Shown piece after piece: positions 43,601 through 54,959 of a stretch of DNA of 64,000 nt. Within the stretch, counting starts at the first letter, position 1. Every line of letters starts with the position of its first letter. The notes under the pieces were generated by a model. The model searched no databases. It was not told the DNA's origin and saw nothing but the letters and a program-made list of their open reading frames with translations. Position numbers and translations under genes: made by a program. The stretch is from Micrasema longulum (taxonomy: Eukaryota > Arthropoda > Insecta > Trichoptera > Brachycentridae). The stretch is taken from contig JAGVSM010003687.1 in the NCBI GenBank assembly GCA_022494885.1, positions 1 to 64,000 of the forward strand, given 5' to 3'.

Positions 43601-44894
43601 TGCGACTTGCATTGTCTTCCCACAAACATTGTTTAATATTTCATACAAAGGGTTGGAGCGAGAGCAAATTAGCATACATACATTATAACGCTACTAACTG
43701 CGATCTGCGAGATACCATTACAAGATTAGCGAACAAGAAAAAGATGATAAAAAGTGCATATTCATGTCTAGTTATTAAACAAGACAAAAAATACTTTTTT
43801 CATTACGATTCCATGAACAAACACGCCTGAAATATATGGTGTTATTTAAACAACGTTAAATCACTAATTTACTTCATGCATGTCGATAAATGTTTAATTG
43901 TGAAGTCCGAGGAAACTCAAAATTATATTTATCTTGAGATTGAATTTAATTTATGTTTCTTATTTGCCAGTTTACACTATGTTTTTACACGTGCGTTTAT
44001 TTACATGTCCGTGTATGACAAGATTACAAACGATGAAACAAGACTGAAACGCAAATCGGACAGGGTTATAATCGACAGGATTGAGAAAAAGTAACTAAGA
44101 TTATTTGGTATGTGGAACGAATGAATATCGAAATAAAGGTCAATGTATTATAAAACTTATTCTTATTAAATAACAATTGATGTTTATAAACATTTTTATT
44201 TGTTATTCTACCTACAAATGCATAGTTTTGCATAAAATTATGAATGGTAGGTATTCGAAAATGTTTTTATTAACTATTTTCCGATTCTAAGTTTTGTGTT
44301 TATATTCTGTTATTCATTACACCTTTTTATTAATAATTCATTTAAATAAGGTCTTTTTATTTGTACTTGTAGTTACTTTAGTATTAATATTTATTTTTTA
44401 TTTGAGACAAAATATGGATATTTAACTCATTTTTTATATTTTGAATATTTAAGAAACAACTTTAGTAGTATATAAAATTTCATTTAACTATAAAACATTT
44501 CCGCTGAACACAGGTTTTTACCTAAAGAGCTAAAATATGCTCAACCCAAATATAACTGTATTTTTGTATTTAAATAAATAAAAAAATATACGGCGAGAAT
44601 AAATGGTAACATTGTCGAGGAGGGCCAAAAAAACATTGAAAATCAGATAATCTAAAATCTCAAGTCCTTTCTTGGAAAAGCATAGGATTATAAAGGGGAA
44701 GTTAAGAGAGTTATCTTCAGTTGTATATAAAAAGTTAAGTCGAATTTTCTCACACGAAAATGTGTTTATTTGTTTAAAAGTTTCAGGTATCTTTCACGGT
44801 TATTTAATTTTACAATTTCATCTTATAATTTATTGAATATAAATTTATAAACGTCCTATTGTAATGGGGACCCACAGACAATTGAAGGAGATAT
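43601..44894. other. No recognised gene
   Basis: AT-rich. A continuous plus-strand frame (43,477-43,830) has no recognisable motif. Confidence 0.3.
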
Positions 44895-44990
44895 AATATA
44901 TTTTTTTATTTATTTAATGCACAAAATACACAATTTTACATAGACACGATTGTATGTTTTTTTATGCCCCGACTTGTCAGAAAATTCCGA
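44895..44990 (-). mobile_element. LINE 3' end, minus strand
   Basis: In reverse complement it reads GAATTTTCTGACAAGTCGGG, GCATAAAAAAACATACAATC, GTGTCTATGTAAAATTGTGT and GTGCATTAAATAAATAAAA. It matches 46,845-46,950 on the plus strand almost base for base, so both are 3' termini of the same LINE family. The reading frames are gone. Confidence 0.7.
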
Positions 44991-45179
44991 AATTCGAATT
45001 CGAAAATTCCGAAAAAATATTACAGGTTACATGAATGTAGAGAAATAAATAAGAAATGTACCCATGTCATGAAAGAACACATGTGGCGTTTTATACTCGC
45101 TGCCTAGCCCTAATGGCAAAGTGGTAGAACCTAGAAGTTAATTTATTTTTTAAAGATAGAAATACTTGAGTTCTTATTA

Positions 45180-45335
45180 TCTACTCAAATATTTCAATTT
45201 TCAGACCGTTTCATAAAAGTCTTAAATAACTTGTGCTGGAAAAATTTAAAAAAAGTTGTGGTAGAGTAGGATTCGAACCTCAGACCTTTGTCCTGTGAGT
45301 CCACAATACTTCCACGGAACCACAACCCGGTTCAG
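45180..45335 (-). mobile_element. SINE family B copy, minus strand
   Basis: In reverse complement: CCGGGTTGTGGTTCCGTGGA, GGACTCACAGGACAAAGGTC, a B box GGTTCGAATCC and CTACTCTACCACAAC. It then diverges and ends with TGAAATATTTGAGTAGA. Same order as 34,159 and 47,931; the segment between TTTTT and the CGGTCTGAAA block is partly rearranged. Confidence 0.75.
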
Positions 45336-45984
45336 GGTTCAAATAGCAGTGTATTTACAATTTAAATATGCTCGACTTATTTTCGGCGATTGGCTGATAT
45401 TTCTTATTCTCATCTCGCGAATAACGTTAATTAGTGACCGACTGAAAAAAGATTTTAGACGAAATCGAAACCGAATCTTGGCTTTTGTTCTAGTTTCGGC
45501 TGAAACCAAAACCGTAAATTATTTTAATAAATTAAAAGTCACTTCAAAAACGCCCAAAATTAGGCGTTTTCATTGTTAAACCTTACGAGTTCATTCAAAT
45601 AAGTGTTAAATAAAATACGTACTAAAAAGAGGAAAATTATTTTTTCTTTTTAGCGCTTTTTGGTTCCTTTTCATGTTATACATATAATTTATATGTAACA
45701 GTTCTTTAATGTACGCTATAGGAACTTCAACTTATTACGTATTATAAAGGAATCACAAAAATATAAATATAAAAGATCTTATTTATTTATTTTACACTCT
45801 AAGGGCGGGCATATTTCCTTCAGGCAATCTCTTCCTAACATTTTTTTTTTAAAACATTTTTTGGTTCGTGTACCTGCACACAAATAATTTGTGGATGGGT
45901 TCTTGATTCGTAGCATATATACAAAAAAAAACAAAAATGTTACCTGGTGTGGATATTCGCTAAATAAGCGTAATGGGGAATGTT
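45336..45984. other. No recognised gene
   Basis: AT-rich, no feature recognised. Confidence 0.3.
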
Positions 45985-46105
45985 GTAGTACCTACATAAA
46001 GTGGCCACTTAACCCAGCCAATGACAGGTCATAAGCCCTGTAAACGCTCGAATATCCATAATCCTGAATCTTGAATTTGAAAAAATTCTACCTCATCTCT
46101 GTAGG
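45985..46105 (+). repeat. Foldback/MITE family, internal block
   Basis: AAAGTGGCCACTTAACCCAG, CCAATGACAGGTCATAAGCC and CTGTAAACGCTCGAATATCC match the family core. The right part ATTCTACCTCATCTCTGTAG may be a diverged inner arm. Confidence 0.7.
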
Positions 46106-46575
46106 GATATAAATAAAAATACAATCTCTTCCTACCTACCCAAACCGTTCAGTTTGAGAAAATTACAAGTACATGGACATACAGAACTTAAAAATTTTAT
46201 GTAACAATTTGAAAAAAAAAATTACCAAAAAATTTACACTTATAATTTTACAAAAAACTAAAAACAAAAATATACTTTTAAATTTACACTATACTATGAA
46301 GAGGGGAGAAAAGGGGTGATAGGATGGAATGACGAAGGAGAAATGATCAATTTAAACATTTAGATAATGACATTTCAATCTTGTTTTAAATGTAAATAAA
46401 GAAGGGTCTGTAACATTAGTGACAATCGAACAGCTACTACTGTGAAAGAGGAAGCAAGAAAATGTGAGCGGTGAAGTCGTATTAAAGGAGTTCTCTCGTT
46501 ACTAGAGCGAAGAGGTAGTCCATGTTGTGGTAGAGGTTGGAAAAACTCTCTCCTATAAACAAGCGAAATGGGATT
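46106..46575 (-). pseudogene. LINE ORF C-terminus plus 3' UTR, minus strand
   Basis: On the minus strand about 46,560-46,390 encodes PLPQHGLPLRSSNERTPLIR, LHRSHFLASSFTVVAVRL then LMLQTLLYLHLKQ. The pattern 'PLRLP..RT......SF...A.RLWN.LP' is typical of LINE ORF ends, here without the WN.LP part. A 3' UTR on the lower-coordinate side runs to about 46,110. A sister copy with the complete pattern is at 48,105-48,640. Confidence 0.55.
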
Positions 46576-46844
46576 ATTTCAAATATTGTGAAGAACTGAT
46601 ATATTTCATTATTGTCCATATACGTATATCGTATATGTGTATGTCATCACTGTCATACGAATTATTATATAACTTTTGATTCCATTTTCGACATGTATTA
46701 TAAATTTTTATTATTTTTATTTTTCTATTATTATTTTGTATATTTTGTATATTGTTTTTATTATTTTGCATATTTTTTTTTATTACCTGTATATTGTTTT
46801 AATATGTCAATAAATATTTTTGATTTATATATCGAAGAGTCCCG

Positions 46845-46950
46845 ACTTAACACGGAATTTTCTAACAAGTCGCGACATAAAAAAACATAGAATTGTGTCT
46901 ATGTAAAATTGTGTATTTTGTGCATTAAATAAAAAAAAAAAAAAAAAATG
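46845..46950 (+). mobile_element. LINE 3' end with poly-A
   Basis: CCGACTTAACACGGAATTTT, CTAACAAGTCGCGACATAAA, then GTGTCTATGTAAAATTGTGT and GCATTAAAT followed by 18 or more A. Same family as the minus-strand terminus at 44,895. Upstream sequence has no identifiable ORF, so this is a very short 5'-truncated insertion or a decayed longer one. Confidence 0.7.
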
Positions 46951-47149
46951 TTAATGTGTCTTCTATGCCTGATAATGAGTCAGTGTAGTTGCGTGCGGTA
47001 TTCAGTTGTGGTCAAATTCGCAAAGATCTTAGAAGTGCTAACTATTGTCAACGATTCACTAATTCAGTTAAGTTTTTATTTTTTTATATTAAACAATAGC
47101 AATTCAGTCACTAATTATTTTAATGGCAACAATCCAATATCTCTAATTG

Positions 47150-47640
47150 TACCAATCTTCCACCCGAGTACAGCCGAGCGTAATCCGACAACTCCCGACC
47201 GCAGGTTTCGGCTGAGCCGACGTTTCAGTCAATTTTTGGCTGAAACTAATAAAATGAATATGAAAACGCTACATTATGTTACCGATAGATAGAATCGAGG
47301 AGTGAGGTAATACAGAACGAGGTAGTCAATAGTAACGAACAGTGGAGCGCGCCCATAAGGAACGGGGGTAAACTAGGTCGCGTTTGTCCCATTGTCCAGT
47401 TTATAATAAATTTTGGCTTATTTGTAAAATGTTGTGTCGGTAGTATAGATCGCCGTGAGCCGTGAGCCTGGCGGGAGGCGATAAGGTCCCGCCACGTACC
47501 TGGCGGGGCGGGGGCGGCGGCGGGTGCCGGGCGGGGCACGGGGGTGGGGGCGACTATCTCTCGCAAACACGCGAGATAGATCACGGCCGCTCGCGCTGTG
47601 GGCTACGGGACGGAGCCAGGGACGAGATTGACATAAGTGT
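47150..47640. promoter_or_regulatory. Largest GC-rich island
   Basis: GAGTACAGCCGAGCGTAATC, GACCGCAGGTTTCGGCTGAG, later GCCGTGAGCCTGGCGGG, GCGATAAGGTCCCGCCACG, GGCGGGGCGGGGGCGGCGGC, GGGGCACGGGGGTGGGGGCG and CTCGCGCTGTGGGC. The GGCGGGGCGGGGG run would suit GC-box factors. The overlapping minus-strand frame (47,279-47,584) contains a Pro/Ala run caused by the G-rich tract and resembles no protein I know. It is a candidate promoter or enhancer; no TATA or initiator could be assigned. Confidence 0.35.
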
Positions 47641-47930
47641 TTAAAATACTACGTCTGGGAGTACCTGCTCGACATATTTATTTTTCTGGAGACGACCTGA
47701 ATCTATCGCGAAAGATTTGCTACCATCACGGTAAATTGTGTTTCTTTAAGAACCTCGTAATTTATCGCACCCCCAGCGTCACACTGTAGCATTATAATTA
47801 CTCCAGAGTTCTTCTCCATATTCTGCTCAATTTATTTTTAAAAACATTACAGCTCTCGCTCGAAAAATCGTAGAGATTCGCGAGTGTTCTGATAAGAAAG
47901 AGAAAAAAAAATGGTTAAATCGCAGAACTT
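47641..47930. other. No recognised gene
   Basis: Mixed composition between the GC island and a SINE; nothing recognised. Confidence 0.3.
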
Positions 47931-48105
47931 GAACCGGGTTGTGGTCCCGTGGCTAGTGTCGTGGACTTACGGATCAGAGGTCTGAGGTTCGCACCCCGCT
48001 CTACCATAACTTGGTTTCCATTTTCAAATAATGAGTTATTTACGACTCGTTGAAAATGGCCTCCCAAAAATTGCAAAATTTGGGTAAACCATTAAAATGT
48101 AAATA
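47931..48105 (+). mobile_element. SINE family B copy
   Basis: GAACCGGGTTGTGGTCCCGT, GGCTAGTGTCGTGGACTTAC, B box GAGGTTCGCACCCC (one change), CATAACTTGGTTTCCATTTT, AATGAGTTATTTACGACTCG and AAATTTGGGTAAACC. It shows the start of the family (GAACCGGGTTG) more completely than the 34-kb copy. It is immediately followed by a LINE tail on the other strand. Confidence 0.8.
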
Positions 48106-48640
48106 TTATTTTTTTTCAAATAATATTTTTTTTTGTACAAAATATAAATTGTACATTAGCGGGCTTATTACCAAATGCCAATATCTTCAAACTAACCGAT
48201 GAAATAAAAGTTTTATTTATATCAATAAAATAAAATGCTAAAGATATACAAAAATATAAATAACAGTATTTGTACATAAATTACTTTAAATCAACACTAT
48301 TACTCAATGCGAAAAAAATAATAAAGAGGAAAGGAGGTTAGCTTAAGAGAAAGAAAGGAGATGTCTCTTCAGACATGATTTAAACAGAGATACTGTAGAA
48401 ACACATTTGATAGTCGATGGGAGATGATTCTACAGTCGAGCCGCATGGACACTATATGAGTTAGAGAAGAAAGTGGAGTCGTGAATGGGTATTGAGAGGA
48501 TGCTTTGCCAATCAAAACGAAGAGGTAAACCATGAACTGATAAGCGTTGAAATTTTACACGGAGGTTAATGGGTGCGTTAGGACTATGAAGTACAGCGAA
48601 CAAAAGTGAGATGAAATGATAGTCTAATTTTGAGCCATTT
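48106..48640 (-). pseudogene. LINE ORF C-terminus plus 3' UTR, minus strand
   Basis: On the minus strand about 48,540-48,360 encodes VHGLPLRFDWQSILSIPIHD, STFFSNSYSVHAARL, a stop where W is usual, NHLPSTIKCVSTVSLFKSCL then KRHLL. This is the textbook end of a non-LTR ORF ('A.RLWN.LP ... S...FK..LK..LL'). The 3' UTR on the lower-coordinate side contains GTTAGTTTGAAGATATTGGC and AATAAGCCCGCTAATGTACA, shared with 23,340. One W-to-stop change and the lack of RT show it is dead. Confidence 0.7.
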
Positions 48641-48714
48641 CAGTTGATCGCGATAATCAGAAATGCGGTCATATTTGCTGAAACCAAAAATTTACCAAGT
48701 GCGTGTATTTTGAA

Positions 48715-48800
48715 GTTGGTAGAAAAGATAAATCAAACTGTAATAGAGCTGGGTTAGAACCTCTGATCCTTAAAGCACGACACTTACGAATACGTTACTG
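48715..48800 (-). mobile_element. SINE head fragment, minus strand
   Basis: In reverse complement it contains GATCAGAGGTTCTAACCCAG and CTCTATTACAG, matching the B-box-to-body junction of SINE family B, with a decayed upstream head. Confidence 0.5.
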
Positions 48801-49289
48801 TATCGGCAAGACATTCATTACAGCATCATATTTACATAAAAATTATTCAGTTTGAATTGCGGAAAATAAAATTTAATCAGACGTTAAAAGATTTTGGCGA
48901 CTGTGTCACGTGCCGACCCTGGGCGAGAGGATGGCATATTCAATTTGTAACAGACCCGCGGTCGCGATACTGATCTCATGAGGATATTGTAGCCTGCACC
49001 ATAGTTCCAGTACCCGGCACCGCACCATACTACGCCAATATACGTACCGTGCAGAGTATAGGTGATGTTGGGCCATGACTGGACAAGATAATAAAGCATA
49101 TTGTTTCCACCGCGCCTGTTGTGGGCCGCTTTACTCTATTACGGTACAGATCAAATCAATCAATTGTTCCTTCGTATCTATTAAATGTTACACCACCATC
49201 TTTTTTTCAAATGAAAAATAAAACAAATATATATTTAAAATGGGATTAAGGTTCTTTTAAATATATTAGTAATCATGTCCACTATTTAA
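48801..49289. other. No recognised gene
   Basis: The middle (48,895-49,130) is GC-richer (GCCGACCCTGGGCGAGAGG, GACCCGCGGTCGCG). No domain and no repeat partner. Confidence 0.25.
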
Positions 49290-50650
49290 TTTATTGATTT
49301 ATTTTATTCAAAATGTATATTTATTTAACATTTATTGAGACACAAGTCCCAACTCCATGGAACAAAAGTTCTATGTTGAGCTCGGGAGAATATATTAATA
49401 ACACTTTAACGTCATACATATCTCCGTATATATTATACGGAACAAAAAAATCATTTAAAAAAACGTGGTCATTTTTATTTTATTTTCTTGAAATAAACGG
49501 CACTTAGTGCCTTTTACATATTAGTTACAAATACAATTAAATATACATACATGTAAGCTTAATTTAAGTAATACAGAGCATTTAAAACAATATTATTAAT
49601 TTAGAAAGTCTAAGAAATATAAACCATATAAAATAATAAAATATTACCAGTTATAGAATTATCGATAAAAAAAGATAATTTGGTATTTGAAATACTTTGA
49701 ACAAGTTAAAAAAAAAAACTAAGAAAACAATTTTGAATAACATTAAAAAATATATATAAATATGTATTATTATTGAAAACTAATATTTAGGTAAATAGTA
49801 TATGTTTATGTATAAAAATGTATAATGATGTAAAAAAAATGATAAAGAGAAATATTTTTTACTTATAAATTAATTCAAGAAAAGAAACGAAAAAAGAAAA
49901 AAAACACTAATAAAGAAGTTTAAAACAAATTTTTAACAATAGTAACAAATAGTTACCTAGAACTATTACCAATGAAATAAAGAAGAAGAGCCGTTCTATA
50001 TGTACTAAATTTCATGTGAAATGAGTCACCAATGTCCTGGTACTTATTGCCTAGAGAGTGAGTCATCAACATATAAAAGAGAAAACATTTGAAGTATTTA
50101 AAAAAATAAAAATAATATAAACTAACTCAAATATTTGAACAACCATCAAGGAGATTCAGTCCTGAAACTCTTATTTAAAAATAAATTTTGTCCTTGAAAG
50201 CTTAAGACACTCTCCCAAAATATTAAACACTCTCGGTGAGATAAAGGAGAGGTGTCTCTGATAAAAATTAATCCGGGTTTTGTACAAACGTTTTGCTAAG
50301 ACCTCTCCTTATTGTTCAAACAGAAGTGTATCAGTGCCTCTTTTAGGAAAGTTGCCTCACATCTAGTACCTTCTTGCACCGGATCAACTGTTCTGACCGG
50401 ATATATTGGGGGACACCGGTAATTTCTGTAAAATTATTAGAGGTTTTAAGATGAATGCCGCACAACCTTCCCAGCCAGCTATTCCATGGGTTACAATGGA
50501 TTGAAGTAAAGCAAAGTTGAGAGTGCCAACATCTAGATTGTCTCTAAGAGAGCAGAAAATATGGCACAGCTTTCTAAACTTAGCTTCCCATCGTAGATTT
50601 ATCAATGATAACGCCAAGACATTTTATAGAATCTACCCTTTTCAAAAGTT
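49290..50650 (-). pseudogene. 5'-truncated LINE: RT thumb fragment, ORF end and 3' UTR, minus strand
   Basis: On the minus strand the frame at 50,617-50,384 encodes GTLNFALLQSIVTHGIAGWE then FILKPLIILQKLP. This is the RT thumb pattern ('L...YY.L.QS...YGI..WG......L..L...QK'). At 50,340-50,150 (other frame) SFISPRVFNILGE and LKLSRTKFIF form the end of the ORF, followed by a long 3' UTR to CCCAACTCCATGGAACAAAA region at 49,340-49,360. The copy at 56,890-57,650 has the same ORF end and UTR motif, so both belong to one family. It is disrupted by frameshifts and has no FADD box. Confidence 0.6.
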
Positions 50651-51296
50651 TTCATCCGTTATCGGAGTAAATTCCTAGATAAAACGCACTGCTCGGTGGT
50701 GAACTATAGATACACAGAAACGATAGAAAGCCCGAAGTAATGAAAAGATTACAAGTTTAGCATTATCTGCACCTTGCATCATGATAAGATTTGCTAGTGT
50801 ATATACTCTTATATCATCATCATTATGTATCTGCTCCAGCAGTGCATAGGGAACTGCATGGATACTCCAATCACAGCGTTTCTGGATCAATTTTATGTGT
50901 CAGTCCAAGTACAATGATAATTTATTGCATTGACGGAGGAAACCCACCTCCACATACAACTGTTATAGAGTCCTAGGGGACTCACGTTAGCCACGCTATT
51001 TTAACGAATTTACTTTTGATTTTATGTCGCATCGAAAGCTCCACCATCCACTTAGCCAAATACATTGTAAAGATCCTGTGGCCTCTTTTTAGATCTGCGT
51101 ATTGCAAAACATTTTTTTTTTTATTGTAATGAACGGTATTTTTTTTTTTTTCAAAAATTCTTTGTTTACAAAATCTTTAGAATTTACATTTACTGCTTTC
51201 AATGCCCCTATCACCGTCAAAACAACCAAAGTATAAATAGTCGATTTTATATTGCAGTGTGGAACCACCTTTGAAACCAATATTTCACATTCCTTT
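50651..51296. other. No recognised gene; short repeat
   Basis: ATCATCATCATTATGTATCT then CAGTGCATAGGGAACTGCAT at 50,813-50,860 matches pieces at 32,414 and 62,868. Otherwise nothing recognised. It might contain upstream parts of the LINE at 49,290. Confidence 0.3.
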
Positions 51297-51365
51297 GGCA
51301 GGAATTGAATCCGGGACCTCGAACGCGGTAGGCGCACGCGTCAACTACTACGATACGAGGCGTAG
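51297..51365 (-). mobile_element. tRNA-like SINE head, minus strand
   Basis: In reverse complement: ACGCCTCGTATCGTAGTAGT (A-box region, decayed), TGACGCGTGCGCCTACCGCG, TTCGAGGTCCCGGATTCAAT and TCCTGCC (B box with one change). Spacing about 60 bases, like a tRNA. No CCA or poly-A tail is evident nearby. Confidence 0.55.
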
Positions 51366-51769
51366 CTATCTCCACTCGAGTTTCTTTCTTTAAGTTGAGT
51401 CGAAGCACTCTTCTTCGAATTCTTATAACATATCAAACGAAATTTGTTATTGCCAAATACTATTTTTTCATATTGTAGTATTAAATTTAAGGTAACATTG
51501 TTTTCGAGCCAAAATGGCTCTATTCATTGAATATTCAGGCGATTTTAATCGAATATTATCCTTTCCGAGTTCCTCAAGGGGCTACCAGCGTATTTTAATG
51601 GGAAGTTAAAAAGTATCTTCCATTTTATCTACAAAGTAAAATTAAGCTTGAGTACGAAAAATATAATGTTTTCAATTTTTTTTCTAAATATTTATTGCCA
51701 AATGGCAACTTCTTCCAACAGGCGATGATGATTTTACTAAATAAAGGTATTATTTAGTTTATTAAATTT
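51366..51769. other. No recognised gene
   Basis: AT-rich. ATTGCCAAATGGCAACTTCT near 51,686 resembles LINE-tail pieces at 23,400 and 48,170. Confidence 0.25.
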
Positions 51770-52140
51770 GAGTTTTTTTTTAAAATATTTTTTTTATTTT
51801 ATTGTTCAAAAAACTTATATTTTTTTTAATGCTTATGTTGTATTATTTTTTAATTATTATTATCTAGTTATTCTTAACTTTACTGTGTTATATTTATATT
51901 TAGAACATAAGATTTTCTGATAATTATTGTTATATTTTATTAGAGATGTTTTGTTTCTTTTTTACTTTTTGTTTTTTGTATTATATCTGCACTAATTTGT
52001 TAAGTTTTAATTTTTCTATTATTTCATACTATGTACTACATGTTTATTGTGCACTGCTGTGATTATTTCTGTAAATTATTATTTTTTGTAAAAGGTTCTT
52101 TGAACCGTTGATGTATAAATACATAAATTATCGGTTACCG
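51770..52140 (+). mobile_element. Probable LINE 3' UTR
   Basis: A T-rich sequence ends with GTAAAAGGTTCTTTGAACCG and TTGATGTATAAATACATAAA. The small hairpin AAAGGTTCTTTGAACC just before an A-rich end is like other LINE tails in the window. No ORF. Call is tentative. Confidence 0.35.
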
Positions 52141-53039
52141 ACGAATCCACTTTGAATTTTCTTTTGAATTTCTGTTTCATAATAATTCGTGCATTTTTTT
52201 ATAAAACATTGTTTGCGTTTCTCACTCTGCCACACGTTGAACAACACTGATCAACAAAAAAGTTTTTTAAAGAGTTATGCTACCAGTAGAACCGTAAATA
52301 CCCCCCTTAGGCCCAGAAAGGTTCAAATATATGAGTATTGCAATAATTTACAAAGTTAGTGCTACAAACATTACTTTATGTTTATATTAGTACGTTTTTG
52401 TACAAATTAAAGTTGTTTTATTTATTCCATTCTATGAACTTTATTTTAATTTGTTTTGAGCTAAACAAACCTGAGCAATAATAATTGGTCTGCTTTGTAG
52501 TAAATAAGCCTCCCGCTTTAATAAATAATTAATGTAATACTAAATGATTAACTAACTTCTGTAGAACTCAATAATCATTTATTCCTGAAAATTCCACAAA
52601 ATAAAAGTTAATACACCCCTAATTTGATCGGCAGGTGAAATGTGTTTGATCACGATATTAATTTAAAGGGGGAGTTAATTTTATTTCTTAGGCATGTAAT
52701 TTTCGCTATGCGACATGCTTTCGGACCATTAAAATGCCTCGGACCTGATTCGGGCCGACCTGTGTAGATTGTGTTTATTGAATTTTTATTTCTCAAAATA
52801 AAACTCGAATTATCGAACGCGACTCATTCAATAACCGTATTTTATATCTCGATAATTTTTATTGCTATTTTTGTTCCCAAACAAATAAGAAATGCCGCGT
52901 AAATAAAGTTTTTATCAATAATAAAATCTAGCGAAAGAGCTCAGTTTTATTGAACAGTGACCTGTTTTGTGGCCATGACAAATAAAGTAATAAGCATGTT
53001 TCAAATTAAATTTCTTTTATTACCGGAGATATTAAAAAA
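52141..53039. other. No recognised gene
   Basis: AT-rich. CATGCTTTCGGACCATTAAA through GATTCGGGCCGACCTG (52,709-52,762) is locally GC-richer. Nothing recognised. Confidence 0.3.
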
Positions 53040-53330
53040 TCAAATTCATTATTGATGTTTTACTATTTCACCCACTGCTCGGTAGCTACGAGATTTTCGT
53101 ATTAGGGTGGCAGAGCCGGGCGATCGGTTTTCCTTTTGACGTACCGCGGGAAAGTGTGTCTGCGAACGGCGGGAAACTTCCCGATTGGTTGCGCTATAAT
53201 ACACGATAAACCAATAAGTACAGTATAAATCAGATGATATCGTTCTCCGTTGCATGGACCCATTCGACCACTGACGCGAGTGGGGAAGGTAATGCAGTTG
53301 CGCATATAGCTAACCTCCTAATCCCTCGAA
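53040..53330. promoter_or_regulatory. GC-rich island
   Basis: GGCAGAGCCGGGCGATCGG, GACGTACCGCGGGAAAG, GCGAACGGCGGGAAACTTCC and GACGCGAGTGGGGAAGG. TTTCCCGCCGTT-type sequence could be an E2F-like site, by resemblance only. Overlapping minus-strand frames have no domain. Confidence 0.25.
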
Positions 53331-53999
53331 CCATCTTTTTATCCTAAAAGTACACGTGATAATTTAAATCATAACTCTGTTTGTATTAATTTCTTTCGGT
53401 GTTATTACATCATATTCAAGAAACGAGTTCTGTTTTTACATTATTCAAAGCAGATAACTTAAGGAGACGACGATGATAAGTAGTTTTCGGTTTGTGGTTT
53501 CGATTAAAAAGAAGGAAATGTTGTCATTTCTTAAACGAGTTCTGAAGATACGAATTGTTGCTGATAGATAGCGGCCATCGCCGATGACTCAAAAGCGATA
53601 AGATTTCACAGAAAACATTGAAATATTTATCTTTAAATAAGTATAAAACCACACAACGAAAAAAAGACAATGAATTATTCGTTGCTTTTCCGTTTGAAAT
53701 ACGGGAGTGCATATTTATTGGGGACACTCCATCGCGACTTTTGATCGATCATGTTTCGGAATATGAAATGTACCGCCCTTCAGCGGTCTTGGCGCTTTAT
53801 CGCCCTATATTTTATGAACTCCTAGTAACGTGAGATAACGTACAACGCCAAATTTTACGTACAAACTACGCGTACGTGCGTTTCTTTCGGGTAAACTGAT
53901 TTCCTCGGAAAACAGACAACCTTCCTATCTTCCTGAAACGAGTATTCTATTTTGATTGAACAAGCTACGACGATAAAATCTCACGTGTTTGTATCGATT
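53331..53999. other. No recognised gene
   Basis: Mixed AT-rich sequence. A 71-codon plus frame (53,618-53,833) has no motif. Confidence 0.3.
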
Positions 54000-54270
54000 T
54001 CTGCACAGATATTCTATGACGGAGTATCTGTACGGCAAACGTGCTGGTGTGGATGAAGGTCCCTATCGGCTATCGGTCCTGGGCGGTATTTGGGAGCAGA
54101 TAATGGAACGAGTGTTATCTCCATTTCCGCCCCTGGCCAGTGGAGATAAGGTTCCCAGATAAATGGTGGATAATTTATTGCGCTTCGCGTGCTCCGAGAT
54201 ACGAGGCGCTGCTATTATTGCGGCTGTAAGGTGCCCAGGGCCCAGGGCCCGTACGCCGTAAGCTACAGAT
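54000..54270. promoter_or_regulatory. GATA-site cluster in GC-rich island
   Basis: Four canonical GATA-factor sites occur in 65 bases: AGATAA at 54,098-54,103, TTATCT at 54,115-54,120, AGATAAG at 54,144-54,150 and AGATAA at 54,157-54,162, with a fifth-like GGATAA near 54,168. They are interspersed with CCGCCCCTGGCCAG and followed by CCCAGGGCCCAGGGCCCG. No ORF and no repeat match. Clustering of identical sites in a GC-rich patch is what a GATA-dependent enhancer looks like; the regulated gene is not in the window. Confidence 0.4.
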
Positions 54271-54550
54271 TTACAGCTTTTTCAAATGTTATCAAATATA
54301 ACATGGTTTAATATTGAATCAATATCGAATATGTTAACCGATAACGAAAAATAATTTCACAAACACATCAAACAAAATGTAAGCCAAAGCAAGTTAGTTT
54401 AATCGTTCTTAATTTTTGACTTCGCAGTTTCATTACTTTTTTACTATGTGGCGAAAAATACTTAAATAAAGATTTTTGAACAGATAACGGATTATGAGTA
54501 CGGACTTATGAGTACGGTTTACAGAGTACATCGATATTACATAATTATAT
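54271..54550. other. No recognised gene
   Basis: AT-rich spacer before the foldback element. Confidence 0.3.
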
Positions 54551-54900
54551 GATTAACAAAGTACAACAGGGATGGAGAACCAACAACACACAAACAACAG
54601 GGATGAAACCTTTATTGTTGCGAAGAGATTCAGCTCTTTAACTTCATTAAAATCAACAAATGGAAGAATTGAAGAAATGTGGATGTTCAAACATAGGCAA
54701 AATGGTGAATGTTACACAGTGTGTAAAGTGGCCACTTAAACCAGCCAATGACAGGTCATAAGCCCTGTAAATGCCTAGACTTTCGTATTCCCTTATTTAA
54801 GGAATTCTCCATTCCTGTTGTACTTTGTTAATCTTAATGACTCCCGGGGGGGTGAAATCCAGTCTTTTGTCTACACATATTTGGACAAACTCAAATATTG
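54551..54900 (+). repeat. Foldback/MITE family, reference copy
   Basis: Inner inverted repeat: GATTAACAAAGTACAACAGG then GATGGAGAA at the left, and TTCTCCATTCCTGTTGTACT then TTGTTAATC at the right, complementary over about 30 bases. The right outer arm continues as GACTCCCGGGGGGGTGAAAT, CCAGTCTTTTGTCTACACAT and TTGGACAAACTCAAATATTG. The left outer arm is missing. Core: GATGTTCAAACATAGGCAAA, ATGGTGAATGTTACACAGTG, AAAGTGGCCACTTAAACCAG, CCAATGACAGGTCATAAGCC and GTAAATGCCTAGACTTTCG. No ORF. The plus-strand frame starting 54,818 overlaps it by chance. Confidence 0.8.
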
Positions 54901-54959
54901 TAATAATTATATGACCTTAAATCGGGAATCTGTTCATGAACTCATCTACTCTCCATACA

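Noticed and set aside
43477..43830. 117-codon plus-strand frame
   Set aside because: No recognisable domain. Overlapping minus-strand frame of similar length. Likely chance.
47279..47584. Minus-strand frame with Pro/Ala repeat (PAPAAAPAPP)
   Set aside because: The repeat is the G-rich island read in reverse; the rest is unrelated to any family I know.
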